DNA of 64,000 nt from Saccharopolyspora phatthalungensis. GTDB lineage: Bacteria; Actinomycetota; Actinomycetes; Mycobacteriales; Pseudonocardiaceae. The stretch spans positions 4,695,501-4,759,500 of the forward strand of contig NZ_JACHIW010000001.1 of NCBI RefSeq assembly GCF_014203395.1, written 5' to 3'. Below the pieces are notes generated by a model. It was not told the origin of the DNA. It did no database searches and was given only the letters and a program-made list of their open reading frames with translations. A program made the position numbers and the translations under genes. Shown here in pieces: positions 1 to 8,844 of this stretch (position 1 is the stretch's first letter; every line of letters begins with the position of its first letter).

Positions 1-312
1 CCATCAGACATTGAGAAATTGGATTACTCGTCGCTTGGGCCCAGGCCAACGGCAGAGGCCGTTACCGGAAGACCCGCTCGTACATTCTTACAATGGGCGA
101 AGGACCACGCGCAAGATTTTTACCGTTAGCCTTGAGTGTTATTAGAACTCCGAACGTCACACCGGGTACCGCTGGAACGAAGGTTCCTTGAAAAAATTCG
201 CCGAGTCGCTATCGCGACGATTGGCGGTTCGTCATTGATATTTTGCCCGTCCTTGACGGAGTCATGCTGAATTGGCAGGGAATTGCAGGTCACTTCACCG
301 GGAGGGAAACGC
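1..312. other. leader region without a recognisable gene
   Basis: No open frame here resembles a known protein. The last bases hold a strong Shine-Dalgarno sequence (GGGAGGG, about 298-304) serving the next gene. Confidence 0.4.
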
Positions 313-1221
313 GTGCTGGCGATCGATCCATACATGGCGGATGTTCTGAACGAGGTGCGCGTTGTCGAATTTAGCACCATCACAAAGGGTGGTGATCTAA
401 ACACTCGACCTATGTCGAGCGTCTGGTCATCAGAAACCGGACAGATCATGTTGACGGTCCCGATAGCGTATCCGCAGAAGGCATACAATGTCCGGCGGGA
501 CGGCAGGGTGGCTCTTTTCTACTCGGACTTCACCGGCAGCGGTCTTGCCGGTAACCAGACGGTATTGGTGCAGGGTACCGCGAGCGCACCCACGCGTATA
601 GCGGCACCGCAGGACATACCGGAGTTCTGGCGGGAGGTTCATCGTAGGTACCCGGACGCCACCGATTGGTACGGCAGCGAGGCCTTCCGCAACACGATGG
701 ACTGGTACCTCTGGCGGCTGCGGATCATCGTTACGCCGGAGCGTGTCCACTTGGCCGATGCCGTAGACGCCGGTGGCGCCTGGGAACCTTGCCTACCCGG
801 CGCATCCACGATGCCGACACGGATCGTGGATGCTCTTGAGCGATACCCCACTGCGGTGCTGTGTTCCCGGGACGAACGCGGGTTTCCCTTCGCGACCCGG
901 GCGACTGTCATGCAGGACGGGGCCGGTCCGCTTCAGGTGCAACCCTTGCAACCATTCTGCGGTCTACCGGGCCAAGCGAACTTGCTGTGGCACCGGCACA
1001 ACGGTTGCGGTGGCGAGATGCGTACCCTGCTGGTTACCGGGAACCTGGCACAGCACGGTCGTGAATGGACTTTCGTCCCGGAACGGATGCCTGGTGAATT
1101 CGGGTCCGTGCGCGACGAGAAGTCCTGGTTCCGCGACGCCAGCGCGCGGGCGCACCGCTATCTCGAACGGCGCGGGCTCCAGCCGCCGGAGATCGACTGG
1201 ACGGTCTTCGCGGCACCTTGA
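313..1221 (+). CDS. pyridoxamine 5'-phosphate oxidase-family (FMN split-barrel) protein
   Basis: A 302-residue protein whose N-terminal part (MADVLNEVRVVEFSTITKGG, then MSSVWSSETGQIMLTVPIAY and NVRRDGRVALFYSD) has the layout of flavin-binding split-barrel proteins: a strand pair, a small-residue turn and a basic loop that would contact flavin phosphate. The C-terminal half looks like a second, weaker barrel repeat, so this is probably the two-domain variety found in actinomycetes. Substrate is unknown; family members reduce or oxidise small molecules with FMN or F420. I chose GTG at 313 because GGGAGGG lies a few bases upstream; an ATG at 334 is an alternative. It stands alone, followed by a broken IS110 element. 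Confidence 0.75.
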   Translation: MLAIDPYMADVLNEVRVVEFSTITKGGDLNTRPMSSVWSSETGQIMLTVPIAYPQKAYNVRRDGRVALFYSDFTGSGLAGNQTVLVQGTASAPTRIAAPQDIPEFWREVHRRYPDATDWYGSEAFRNTMDWYLWRLRIIVTPERVHLADAVDAGGAWEPCLPGASTMPTRIVDALERYPTAVLCSRDERGFPFATRATVMQDGAGPLQVQPLQPFCGLPGQANLLWHRHNGCGGEMRTLLVTGNLAQHGREWTFVPERMPGEFGSVRDEKSWFRDASARAHRYLERRGLQPPEIDWTVFAAP

Positions 1222-1469
1222 ACCTGCCGTAGGGGACAGCATAGTCGATCAGCCGGTGCAGTGTGCGCACTTACCAACAGTGGCTAAATTTTCTCGCCGC
1301 GACTGGTGAGCGTGGTTAGTCGGTGTGCTCATATACGGCGGGGCTGATCATGCCCGGTGCCGTCGCCGCTGGTTGTGAAAGCTCATCCAGCGCAGGACGT
1401 TGCGACGGGCCCGCTGTGCACTCCACCCACATGGATACTGTCCCGTTGGTCAAGTCAATGCCGCGGCGA

Positions 1470-1900
1470 GGTGTGATTCTTTGATCAGGTAGTAGACGCG
1501 CGCAGTAGCGCTTCAGGCACCGCATGATCTCGGGATTGGGCAGGCATTCGATGGTGTGTCGGGAGACGTAGTCCTTGGTGTGCTGGCCCATGCGCAATGC
1601 GGTTGATCACGGCCACGTGTATGGCGCTGTTGACGGCATGGTCGCCAACGCGGTTGGTCGGTGGCGTTGAGTCTTGCCCGAGGATGCGGGCAGCGGTGCG
1701 ACGCCGCAGAGCACGGCTAACAAGGTTTCGCTGTTCAGCGCTCGGGGTTTTCCCCGACGGTGCAGAGAAGTCGTGCGACGGCCTCGCGCCCGACACCGAC
1801 GGCTTGGGACAGTTCGGGCACGATCTCGTCGATCAGGGCGGCGATCTGGGCAGCGAACAGACCGACCTCGTCGTGCAAGTCCGGGATGCGCTGGCACAAC
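1470..1900 (-). pseudogene. IS110-family transposase relic (frameshifted)
   Basis: Read on the minus strand, three frames together give an IS110/IS116 C-terminal domain: AALIDEIVPELSQAVGVGRE, then LLAVLCGVAPLPASSGKTQR, then a GDxxxNSAIHVAVINR segment, and finally EIMRCLKRYCARLL, the typical end of the family. At least two frame changes separate these blocks and no N-terminal DEDD domain is recognisable, so this is a non-functional 3' relic. Conserved order of blocks makes the family call secure; exact ends are not. Confidence 0.75.
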
Positions 1901-2537
1901 GACTTGATCGCGATACGATGGGGGCAGTGACCGGATCACCGAACGCGTCGGTGTCCGGCCATCACGCCGCGCAACATCTGCATCCGTCAATCCAGAGTCG
2001 ACGTCCCGCGCGCGTACGTGCTTTACCACGAGAGTCGTGCGGCTCAATAGGTCGAGCTGACGCATTCGTTCACTCACTGATACGGCGATTCAAGTGAGTG
2101 GTCCTGCCGGTGATTACACGTTCACCCAAAAGACGGATGCTGGTGATAGTCTGGGGTACTAGGGTCAAAGTCGGCGGCGATCCGGGGAAAGCCGCTCTGG
2201 GGATAACAAGGGGAGGGGAAGTAAATATCACGCAACGTTTGGCCGTATAGTGCCGATATTGCGAAATCATCCGAGTTTATTCTCCGGCCGGTGCTCGAAT
2301 TCTCTCGATCTGCGCAACTGTATCGGGCGAAAACGGCGCAAGCTGGCAGGTGGGATCGGGTTTTCGCGTGCTCTGTACGATACTGTGCTGGCCCGCGGTC
2401 GACCGGTTATTCAGCCCGCCGGTCGTCAGTGGTATTCGGCAGATGCGCTTATGAGCGTTACTGGTGGGCCGTTCGCTCCATATTGTCGCGCATCGTTTTG
2501 CATTTCCACGCGGGCACCAGGGCGTCGCTTCGGATGG

Positions 2538-2566
2538 TTGACAGATGAATAGTTAATATTCATGTA
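2538..2566 (+). promoter_or_regulatory. putative promoter/operator of the SARP gene
   Basis: A consensus -35 hexamer TTGACA (2538-2543) is followed by a perfect inverted repeat, ATGAATA (2545-2551) and TATTCAT (2557-2563), separated by five bases. The repeat fills the -35/-10 spacer; a -10 is unclear (CATGTA 2561-2566 at 17 bp). The stretch is much more AT-rich than its surroundings and lies about 65 bp before the SARP start. A dimeric regulator binding here is an inference. Confidence 0.45.
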
Positions 2567-2629
2567 TGCTCCGGATAATTGTGTACGACATGTGAACCCG
2601 CACCCACGAGAAGTTGGGGGAAGCGTATA

Positions 2630-3538
2630 ATGCGTCTCACACGTTCGAAGGTCGCTGATCTCCGTTCGGCGGGCGAAGGCAACATTGGGGGTTCCCACAC
2701 CGTGGTGCCGCCGCTGGTGGACAGGGCAACGGCCGACGGGTCGGTAGACATCCGGATGTTGGGGCCGATCTCGATCACCTTGCGCGGAGAGTCGATCATG
2801 CCTACCGCCGGCAAGCCGAGGCAGCTGCTCGTGCTTCTGGCATTGCGGTATGGCCAGGTTGTCCCGGTGTCGACGTTGATGGAGGAGCTCTGGGGCGACG
2901 TCATCCCGCGCAGCGGGATGACGACCTTGCAGACCTACGTTATGCAATTGCGTCGGCTGATCGGCGGGTCGCTACCAGCCGATTCCCAGCGGGTTGCCAA
3001 GGAGCTGCTGGTTACCCGGTTCAATGGGTACCAACTGATGGCTACTCCGCGCTCGTGGGACCTGCACGAGTTCGAGCGGTTGGCCGCCGACGGGGAAACC
3101 GCGCTCGATTTGGGCGACGCGGTGAGTGCTTCGAAGTACCTGGGCCAGGCGCTGGACCTGTGGCGCGGCCCGGCGCTCGCGGACGTGCCCACCGGGCGAA
3201 TGCTGGCCACGGAGGCGATCGGTATGGAGGAGGCTCGGATGCGTGTGCACCAGCGGCGCATTGTTGCCGATTTCTCCCTGGGCAAGCACGACGTGGTCAT
3301 CCCGGAGCTGCGCATGCTGGTCGTGCAGAACCCGATGCACGAGAACTTCTGCGCGCTGCTGATGATCGCCCTCCAGCGTTCAGGCGCGGCATGGCGCGCG
3401 CTGGAAGTGTTCCGGAACCTGCGCACGACCCTGATCGAGGAGTTCGGCGTCGAACCGTCCGGCCGTCTGCAGGAACTGCACCAGGCGGTGCTGTCCAACA
3501 CGCCGGAGCTTTCGCTGCGGTCGTACGGACTGGTGTGA
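2630..3538 (+). CDS. SARP-family transcriptional regulator (AfsR/RedD/DnrI type)
   Basis: A 302-residue activator with an OmpR-type winged-helix DNA-binding domain at about residues 40-125 (LGPISITLRGESIMPTAGKP, RQLLVLLALRYGQVVPVSTL, YVMQLRRLIG) followed by a bacterial transcriptional activation domain of TPR-like helices to the end (LRTTLIEEFGVEPSGRLQEL is the usual BTAD closing motif). Such proteins bind direct repeats ahead of antibiotic biosynthetic genes. Length matches small SARPs without an NB-ARC module. ATG at 2630 is preferred because GGGGGAAG precedes it; a TTG 51 bp upstream is open but lacks a site. No biosynthetic cluster is visible next to it, so it is an orphan here and its targets are unknown. 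Confidence 0.85.
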   Translation: MRLTRSKVADLRSAGEGNIGGSHTVVPPLVDRATADGSVDIRMLGPISITLRGESIMPTAGKPRQLLVLLALRYGQVVPVSTLMEELWGDVIPRSGMTTLQTYVMQLRRLIGGSLPADSQRVAKELLVTRFNGYQLMATPRSWDLHEFERLAADGETALDLGDAVSASKYLGQALDLWRGPALADVPTGRMLATEAIGMEEARMRVHQRRIVADFSLGKHDVVIPELRMLVVQNPMHENFCALLMIALQRSGAAWRALEVFRNLRTTLIEEFGVEPSGRLQELHQAVLSNTPELSLRSYGLV

Positions 3539-3546
3539 CCTCGGTC

Positions 3547-3813
3547 GTGAGTGAAGAGCCGGTCTCTAAAAGTAGACCGACGACGGAGATCTCAACGGAG
3601 TGTCCGAACCTGGGACCCAAGGCGTGTTCAACACGTGTGGATCGTCGCGTGACGGGAGTGGGTTGCTATTCCGGGGCGGCGCGGCTGGCGATGGTGGCTT
3701 TCGGCATTGGCGTCACGCTGGTGCCCAACGTGCTGCTGCGCGGGATCCTGCCGTCCGTCACGCCTCGCCCCTTGCAGATCGCGCTGGGTGTGGCAGCACT
3801 GCGACATCTTTGA
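3547..3813 (+). pseudogene. possible LysR-type regulator C-terminal remnant
   Basis: The end of this 88-codon frame reads MVAFGIGVTLVPNVLLRG then VTPRPL, which resembles the last beta-alpha unit of LysR effector-binding domains (usual pattern: VAAGLGVALVP then VVVRPL). The first 50 codons match nothing I recognise and no DNA-binding domain precedes it. I read it as a fragment left by recombination; the match is short, so the call is tentative. Confidence 0.35.
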
Positions 3814-3994
3814 TGCGCGTGCGTCTCCGCAACTATTGGCTCCCAGTCCGCTTGGCTGCGAGCGTCCGCCTGGGGGAGAGAGATCGGACTGCGCACCGCT
3901 ACGGCTCCTTCGTCAGCAGGACGCTGATCTTCGCCTTGGCGCGTCTCGGGCAGCCGACCTGGCAGATGTGGGGTCTTGCTAGCCCAACGGTGAG

Positions 3995-4230
3995 GATCAA
4001 CGCCGCCTCGACGCCATTCTCGACGCCAGCCACAACTGGCCGCGCTGGCCTGCCATGTCCGGGCCTTCGCCATCATGATGTGCGGCCTGCGCGGCCACGA
4101 GCTGGCGCGATGGATTGGCCGCGGTCGACGCCGACGATCAACCAGCCTTTCACTCCTTCGTTGTCGGGCCTCCGACGCGACCAAGACGCCGTCACCGCCG
4201 GACTGACCCTATCAACCGTGCTCAAATGCT
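3995..4230 (+). pseudogene. ISL3-family transposase 3' relic
   Basis: The DNA closely parallels the intact ISL3 transposase gene at 36360-36570: the stretch encoding LDAILATSSQL, then FATMMCGLRGHELEEWMAAV, then VVGLRRDQDAVTAGLTL is recognisable, but single-base gains and losses throw it through several frames. The start of the gene and its terminal repeats are absent. A few bases near 3905-3945 may be the inverted last codons of another ISL3 copy. Confidence 0.7.
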
Positions 4231-4306
4231 GGGCCTGCGGCCGAAACGCTTCGGTCCCAGAATTGTCGGTGGCCTGAGGTAGAACTAGGTGGTCGAAGGG
4301 GATGAC

Positions 4307-4519
4307 ATGACGCACGAAATCGGACACGTGGAGCCCTTACCGAACCCCGACGGATGCCGCTGGTGCGGGATCGACCGTTACGAACATTTCCAACGGTGGG
4401 TGCCTGGCATTCGCCTACACGCCTGGACCGAACCTACCTCTGAGCAGCGGAAACGCCGGATGCTTGACCGACGAAGGATCCGACGTCAGGGGGACGATGA
4501 CGAGCTTCTAGCCTGCTAG
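4307..4519 (+). CDS. small conserved-looking protein with CxxC motif
   Basis: A 70-residue protein starting MTHEIGHVEPLPNPDG, with a CRWCG motif followed by H and a WTEPT element; the Cys pair plus histidines could bind zinc. Similar small proteins occur in actinomycete genomes and phages as hypotheticals. ATG at 4307 has GAAGGGGA just upstream. Its 3' end overlaps the convergent OLD nuclease gene by 12 bp. Function unknown. Confidence 0.5.
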   Translation: MTHEIGHVEPLPNPDGCRWCGIDRYEHFQRWVPGIRLHAWTEPTSEQRKRRMLDRRRIRRQGDDDELLAC

Positions 4520-6334
4520 CTCTCGAAGTCGCCGAAAGACGTCACGAAGAGCCTTAGGGACTTCTTCTGGCTTGTCCAGCTGAGCTGCGAGTCCGAGCAT
4601 CATCGCTGGCTTGCCTCGGGGGGCGTCCTCGCTGTGCTCCCGCAACATTTCGAGCACATCGGCGCTGAACTTTCCATCGCGCAGGGCTTTGAAGTCCTCG
4701 GGGGTCCAGTCGTGATCGCGTGGCCAGACAGTGTTCGCGGTGCGTGCCCACAACTCGTCACTGAAGAGTTCTTCAAGTTCTCTGTGGCCGTGCTCTTTGC
4801 CTAGCATCACGACCACTTCCTCATCGCGGTTGTCGAATGTGGCCTTCAGTCGGTCGGTTCGGAACATCTTGTTCGTAGATTCGCTGTCGGCGTCGACCAT
4901 GAGCAAAACCGATCGACCATGCTTGAACAGATAGCGCGCTAGATGTAGCGCGCCTTCGTTGTTGCCACATGCCCAGAGCGCCACACCTGCTGCCTGCGGT
5001 GAGAGGTCTTCCGAAAGGTTGAACAAGATTGGGATTGCAAGTTGCTCGGATTCGCCCTCGACGGCGAGGAAGCACCGTTCATGCAACAGAACCGAGTTTC
5101 GCAGGCCCACTGCCGCTGCCATGATGCCGAGGTGGCGGTCGAAATCCGCGTGCGTGCCGCTGCCAAGGCGCTCCATGACGGTACGCCGGTCGTCGTCAAG
5201 ACGAAGGAGCACGACATCATGTATATCGACGCCGTCGATCAGGTTCATCGAATGCGTAGCCACGACGACGTTCACGCGGTCCGCCGCGCTCTGCTGTCGG
5301 ATAAGCCGCATGACCTCGCGCTGGAAGTGGTAGTCAAGATGCGTGTCTGGCTCGTCGTAGACAACGATGACCTGCAGTGGAGGCTCGTGCTCTTCAGTCT
5401 CCTCTGTGTCCTTGGGCTGGTCCAGCAAAAAGTCGCTGGTCGTCTCCCAGACCGCAATTGAAATGCGGCGTGAGCTACCGAGTCCGGACCGATCTAGTCT
5501 AACCGACTCGCCTGATGATCGTTCAAGCCGAAGAGGCGTTGAGCGAAGCTGTGGTGTGAGGCTCACACTAGGATCGATGTCGACAGAGGCTATGTCTCCA
5601 CACCGCTCGACGATGTGGTCAGCCAACGGTTTCGCCTCAATCTTCAACCATTCCTGGACGTCGGTCTCAAGCTCACGTACCCGCTCTTGTACGGCGTCTT
5701 GGGCCACATAATCCTTAAGCCGCAACGAGAGCAACGATTTGATCGCGGCTTCCGGCTCCAGAGATCGCCCTTCGAACACCGCCAATTGTGGTAGTCGCGT
5801 TGTCAAGCCGGACGGGACACCAACCCAGCCGGCTTCATTGGAGTGATCTTTGGCGTATGCACGGAGAGCCGCCAATAGATACGGCTTGGTGGGCTTCTCG
5901 GGGCGCACCTCGAACTGTGTCAGCAGTTCTTTTAACTCTTGAACGGACTTGCTCGAAAGGTCTCGTAGCTCCTCGTCATCAGGTACGGGGGCCCACATCT
6001 CATATCGAGGGGCGAGTTCAGCGTCGACGCTTCGCCGCACGCGGAGCTCAGCCGGGAGATCGAATGTTTCCCGCTCCCAGGAGTCCAAGCGGAAATCGCC
6101 GATGACTTCGGTGAGAGAACATCGACTGCCCGTCTCGCCGCCGCCGTACGCCCGATCGTCGTCGGTCAGGGGGTACTCGCCAAGCAGGAACGCGAGGGCG
6201 TCCAGCGCCGTGGTCTTCCCGCCATCGTTCGGGCCTGCAAGGATCGTGGGACTACTGATGGGTATTTCCGAGACGTCGGCAAGGGAGCGAAAGCCGCGTA
6301 CGGAGTACTTCTCAAGATGCACTGACGGGACCAT
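4508..6334 (-). CDS. OLD-family ATP-dependent nuclease (ABC ATPase plus TOPRIM)
   Basis: A 608-residue protein. The ATPase half has Walker A GPNDGGKT (34-41), a signature-like GLGSSRR (284-290), Walker B VVYDEPD (324-330) and a switch histidine in VATHS (361). The C-terminal half is a TOPRIM nuclease: VEGESE with the first acidic ligand (E426), then LLMVDADS (D481, D483) and a downstream HRELEELF. This is the architecture of OLD/GajA proteins, which nick or cleave DNA and act against phages. No GajB-type UvrD helicase lies beside it, so it is more likely a solitary (class 1) OLD than Gabija. It is co-oriented with, and downstream of, the Wadjet operon and the broken gene at 6769-7453. Confidence 0.88.
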   Translation of the reverse strand: MVPSVHLEKYSVRGFRSLADVSEIPISSPTILAGPNDGGKTTALDALAFLLGEYPLTDDDRAYGGGETGSRCSLTEVIGDFRLDSWERETFDLPAELRVRRSVDAELAPRYEMWAPVPDDEELRDLSSKSVQELKELLTQFEVRPEKPTKPYLLAALRAYAKDHSNEAGWVGVPSGLTTRLPQLAVFEGRSLEPEAAIKSLLSLRLKDYVAQDAVQERVRELETDVQEWLKIEAKPLADHIVERCGDIASVDIDPSVSLTPQLRSTPLRLERSSGESVRLDRSGLGSSRRISIAVWETTSDFLLDQPKDTEETEEHEPPLQVIVVYDEPDTHLDYHFQREVMRLIRQQSAADRVNVVVATHSMNLIDGVDIHDVVLLRLDDDRRTVMERLGSGTHADFDRHLGIMAAAVGLRNSVLLHERCFLAVEGESEQLAIPILFNLSEDLSPQAAGVALWACGNNEGALHLARYLFKHGRSVLLMVDADSESTNKMFRTDRLKATFDNRDEEVVVMLGKEHGHRELEELFSDELWARTANTVWPRDHDWTPEDFKALRDGKFSADVLEMLREHSEDAPRGKPAMMLGLAAQLDKPEEVPKALRDVFRRLRELAG

Positions 6335-6768
6335 CCAAGGCGACTCGTGGCTAAAGCTGAAACCCCGACCCCCGCGCCAAGGCGGACGCGATGGTTCTTA
6401 GCAACTCTAGACTTCCGCGCCGTGTGGAGAAATCCGACACGCCGGGAGAGCGTGCCTGGGGTTGAGTTCCGGTGGCCGTGCTCCACTCGTTGCAACAGCA
6501 CGTAGGTGGGACGATAACCCCGAGAGTAAAGAGGCAGGTCGCGGTGGGGTTGAGTTGTCCTGGTTCGTGCCGATTACAGCGGGCCGATGGTTTTTCGTGC
6601 CGACACTGTGCGTCGCTGCTGAAGGATGAACAGCTCGGAGGACGCCGACTGCAGCCGTTACAGTACGATCTTCTTAGCTTAGTATGAACTCACCAACGAG
6701 CCGTTGTCCGAAGCCGTCATCGTTGCCCACTACGAACCGCAGCTCCCCCCTCGACAGCGATGCCGACC
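6335..6768. other. intergenic stretch upstream of the OLD nuclease
   Basis: About 430 bases between the OLD gene start and the end of the broken gene. No convincing gene or RNA is seen; no strong Shine-Dalgarno site precedes the OLD ATG at 6334. It probably carries the OLD promoter, which I could not pinpoint. Confidence 0.3.
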
Positions 6769-7453
6769 TCACGGACTGCATGGTCGTCCAGCTCCGTAGT
6801 CCAGGAGCTTCTTCAGGTCAGCCATGCTGTCTGGAAGGTCAAGATGCACGGGGAGCTGTTGGGTGACCACCTCCCAGCCAGTAGGATGATCGTGATGGCG
6901 CCCTCGCTTCCGGTCTCGTCGTCAAAGGCCGGGAATCTGTAAGGGTTCCCCTCCCAGAAATCTTCTTCGGTCGGCGCGGTCGGCAACGGCGGGAGAACAA
7001 CCTTCTCGAAGGCCCCATCGTCGCGCTTGTTGGAGAACTGCGCCTTCGGCCAGCCCCACTCGGCCCGCCGGCGGATCTCGTACTCTAGCTCGCTAACCGG
7101 CGTGATCCCGCTGATCAGGCCCTGTTCCTGCAGATTCATCAAGTCTTCATGCCAGATCGCGACCTGGAACGCATCGGGCGACAACGGATCCTTGGCGCGC
7201 CCGGGCTTCGTCGAGTCGTAGTTGTATGCGCTGAAGAGCACACACAGGTCAATATCGTCGATTGGAAAGAAGCGAGTACTCGCCGGAAATTGTGCCAGAT
7301 GGAACAGGCCAAGCCCCCGCCGGGCGCGCATGGGTAGGCAGGCCAGTTCGCGTGGATGCCCAGGATCATGGTGCCGTCGCTGCCACCGTAGCCCCACCCG
7401 AACCACGTCGAGTGCTCAGTGATGTCGGGGGGCTTCGGCTCCTTCTCACTCAC
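6769..7453 (-). pseudogene. unrecognised gene, apparently broken by two frameshifts
   Basis: Three minus-strand frames join into one protein of about 225 residues: GTG at 7453 (VSEKEPKPPDITEHSTWFGW), a change of frame in or near the C-run around 7313-7325 leading into RRGLGLFHLAQFPASTRFFP and IDDIDLCVLFSAYNYDST, and a second change near 6885 leading to HPTGWEVVTQQLPVHLDLPD and a stop at 6769. Each segment has normal coding character and the joints are abrupt, so either the gene is recently inactivated or the assembly has small indels in homopolymers. I recognise no family. It sits between jetD (125 bp upstream) and the OLD nuclease, on the same strand, which suggests a defence-related role by association only. 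Confidence 0.55.
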
Positions 7454-7578
7454 CTGTTCATCATCTCATTGCCTCTCCGAGATGCGAGATGTTACTTGCG
7501 TACTGGTTCAGTAGCTTTGTAACTTCCTTGACTAGTCATGGTCTTCGTGTTGTCTCGAGGTCACCGCCCGAATCGTGC

Positions 7579-8844
7579 TCAAACTTCTAGCGCCTTCAGG
7601 TCCCGGCCGAGCGTGGGTAGAACCTGGCTGTACAGGGTCTCGTGCTCACATCCCTTACCTGTTTTGGCGATGCGCGCGGCGAGCCCACGCAATTGGGCCG
7701 GGCCGTGAACCGCGAGCTCTTCGGCGAGCCCGCGTGCGCGGGACAGGCTCTCGGGGTCCTGAACCCGCTTGACTCCGTTTTCCCAGAGCGCCACGGACAT
7801 GCCGATCGCTGAGACGGTGCGGCCCAGGCGTTTTGAGAGGTCGTCGATGATCCTGATGCCGTCGACGTCTAGGTCCTGCCACGCCGCGATCGGAACGGAC
7901 AGCGGCCGCAGGAACCTGACCAGTCCCTCGCTCGCGAACCCGCCACCCCAGATGCACAACCAGGAGTCGACGACCTCTGGCATCCTGCACACCCGCTCGA
8001 ATGCGTCGCTGTTCTCGACCAGGAGGACGCCTCGCGCCGTGAAACGGCTGTACCCCAACGTGCGCAGCCCGAGAGCGGGCAGGCCGATCCACGGTGTGCT
8101 CGTGGACGCGTCCGCGACGGTGTCTTCCGCGACCCAGGTGAGCGGGCCCCGCATGCGAAGCTCGGTGTCGGCCTCGTCGACGGCGGCGTCGAACGAGTCG
8201 TGGATCAGGTTGCCGAACGCGAACCTGCGCGGCAGCGTCCACGCTGTCTTGGTATTTCTCCACGCCTTGCCCGCCAGCTCCTTGGCGGTAACTCTGCGGC
8301 CGTCGCGGTCCTCCGCCCACCAAACGACCGCCGCGCGGAGCGCGAGCTCGTACACCGCCCAGGACGTCGTGCCGCTGCGTGAACCCGGTGGCACCCGCAG
8401 CGCGGGCGACGGTGGCGAGCTAACCAGCGCGGTGTACTCCCTCTCCAGTTCTGGCACCGTTGCGGCCAGCCGCACGACCTCGTCGTATGTCTCCTGGTCG
8501 CGCACGATCCTGTCCTCCCGCTGTTGTCGCTTCCGTGCCCGCTGATCGTCGAGAGGGCCGCCGAGGAAGGCGAGCGTGCTGTGCAGGTCGACTCCGTTCG
8601 TCACGCGCTCCGCCAGCTCGCGGTCCAGGCGGCTCAACCTCACCCGGACCTCGCCGCGCCGCGTCGCGGGCACCTTGAGGAGCCAGCGGAACACCCGAGA
8701 CTCGCCGTCGGTCAACTTGTCCGTGTCGATGACGACCGTGGCGGCGCTCCCGTCCGTCTCGAGTCGGTTGCGCACCGTCGTGCGCAGCCATGCCCAGCTC
8801 GGGGTGTGCAGGACGTCCGGTACATCGGTTGGTTCGTTGGTCAT
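7579..8844 (-). CDS. jetD: Wadjet type I JetD (TOPRIM-domain nuclease subunit)
   Basis: 421 residues, from an ATG whose bases overlap the jetC stop (ATGA). The N-terminal two-thirds is the JetD-specific region; the C-terminal part is a DUF2399/TOPRIM fold with VENSD (E277), a CIWGGGFASEG loop and the metal-binding run DLDVDG (D324, D326, D328). In Wadjet systems JetD is the nuclease that cleaves plasmid DNA trapped by the JetABC SMC motor. The terminal CEHETL segment adds further acidic residues near the active site. Last gene of the coupled jet operon; a much longer upstream open frame is only a shadow of jetC. Confidence 0.9.
   Translation of the reverse strand: MTNEPTDVPDVLHTPSWAWLRTTVRNRLETDGSAATVVIDTDKLTDGESRVFRWLLKVPATRRGEVRVRLSRLDRELAERVTNGVDLHSTLAFLGGPLDDQRARKRQQREDRIVRDQETYDEVVRLAATVPELEREYTALVSSPPSPALRVPPGSRSGTTSWAVYELALRAAVVWWAEDRDGRRVTAKELAGKAWRNTKTAWTLPRRFAFGNLIHDSFDAAVDEADTELRMRGPLTWVAEDTVADASTSTPWIGLPALGLRTLGYSRFTARGVLLVENSDAFERVCRMPEVVDSWLCIWGGGFASEGLVRFLRPLSVPIAAWQDLDVDGIRIIDDLSKRLGRTVSAIGMSVALWENGVKRVQDPESLSRARGLAEELAVHGPAQLRGLAARIAKTGKGCEHETLYSQVLPTLGRDLKALEV

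Noticed and set aside
4508..6334. Gabija system
   Set aside because: The OLD-type nuclease resembles GajA, but no UvrD-like GajB helicase lies on either side.
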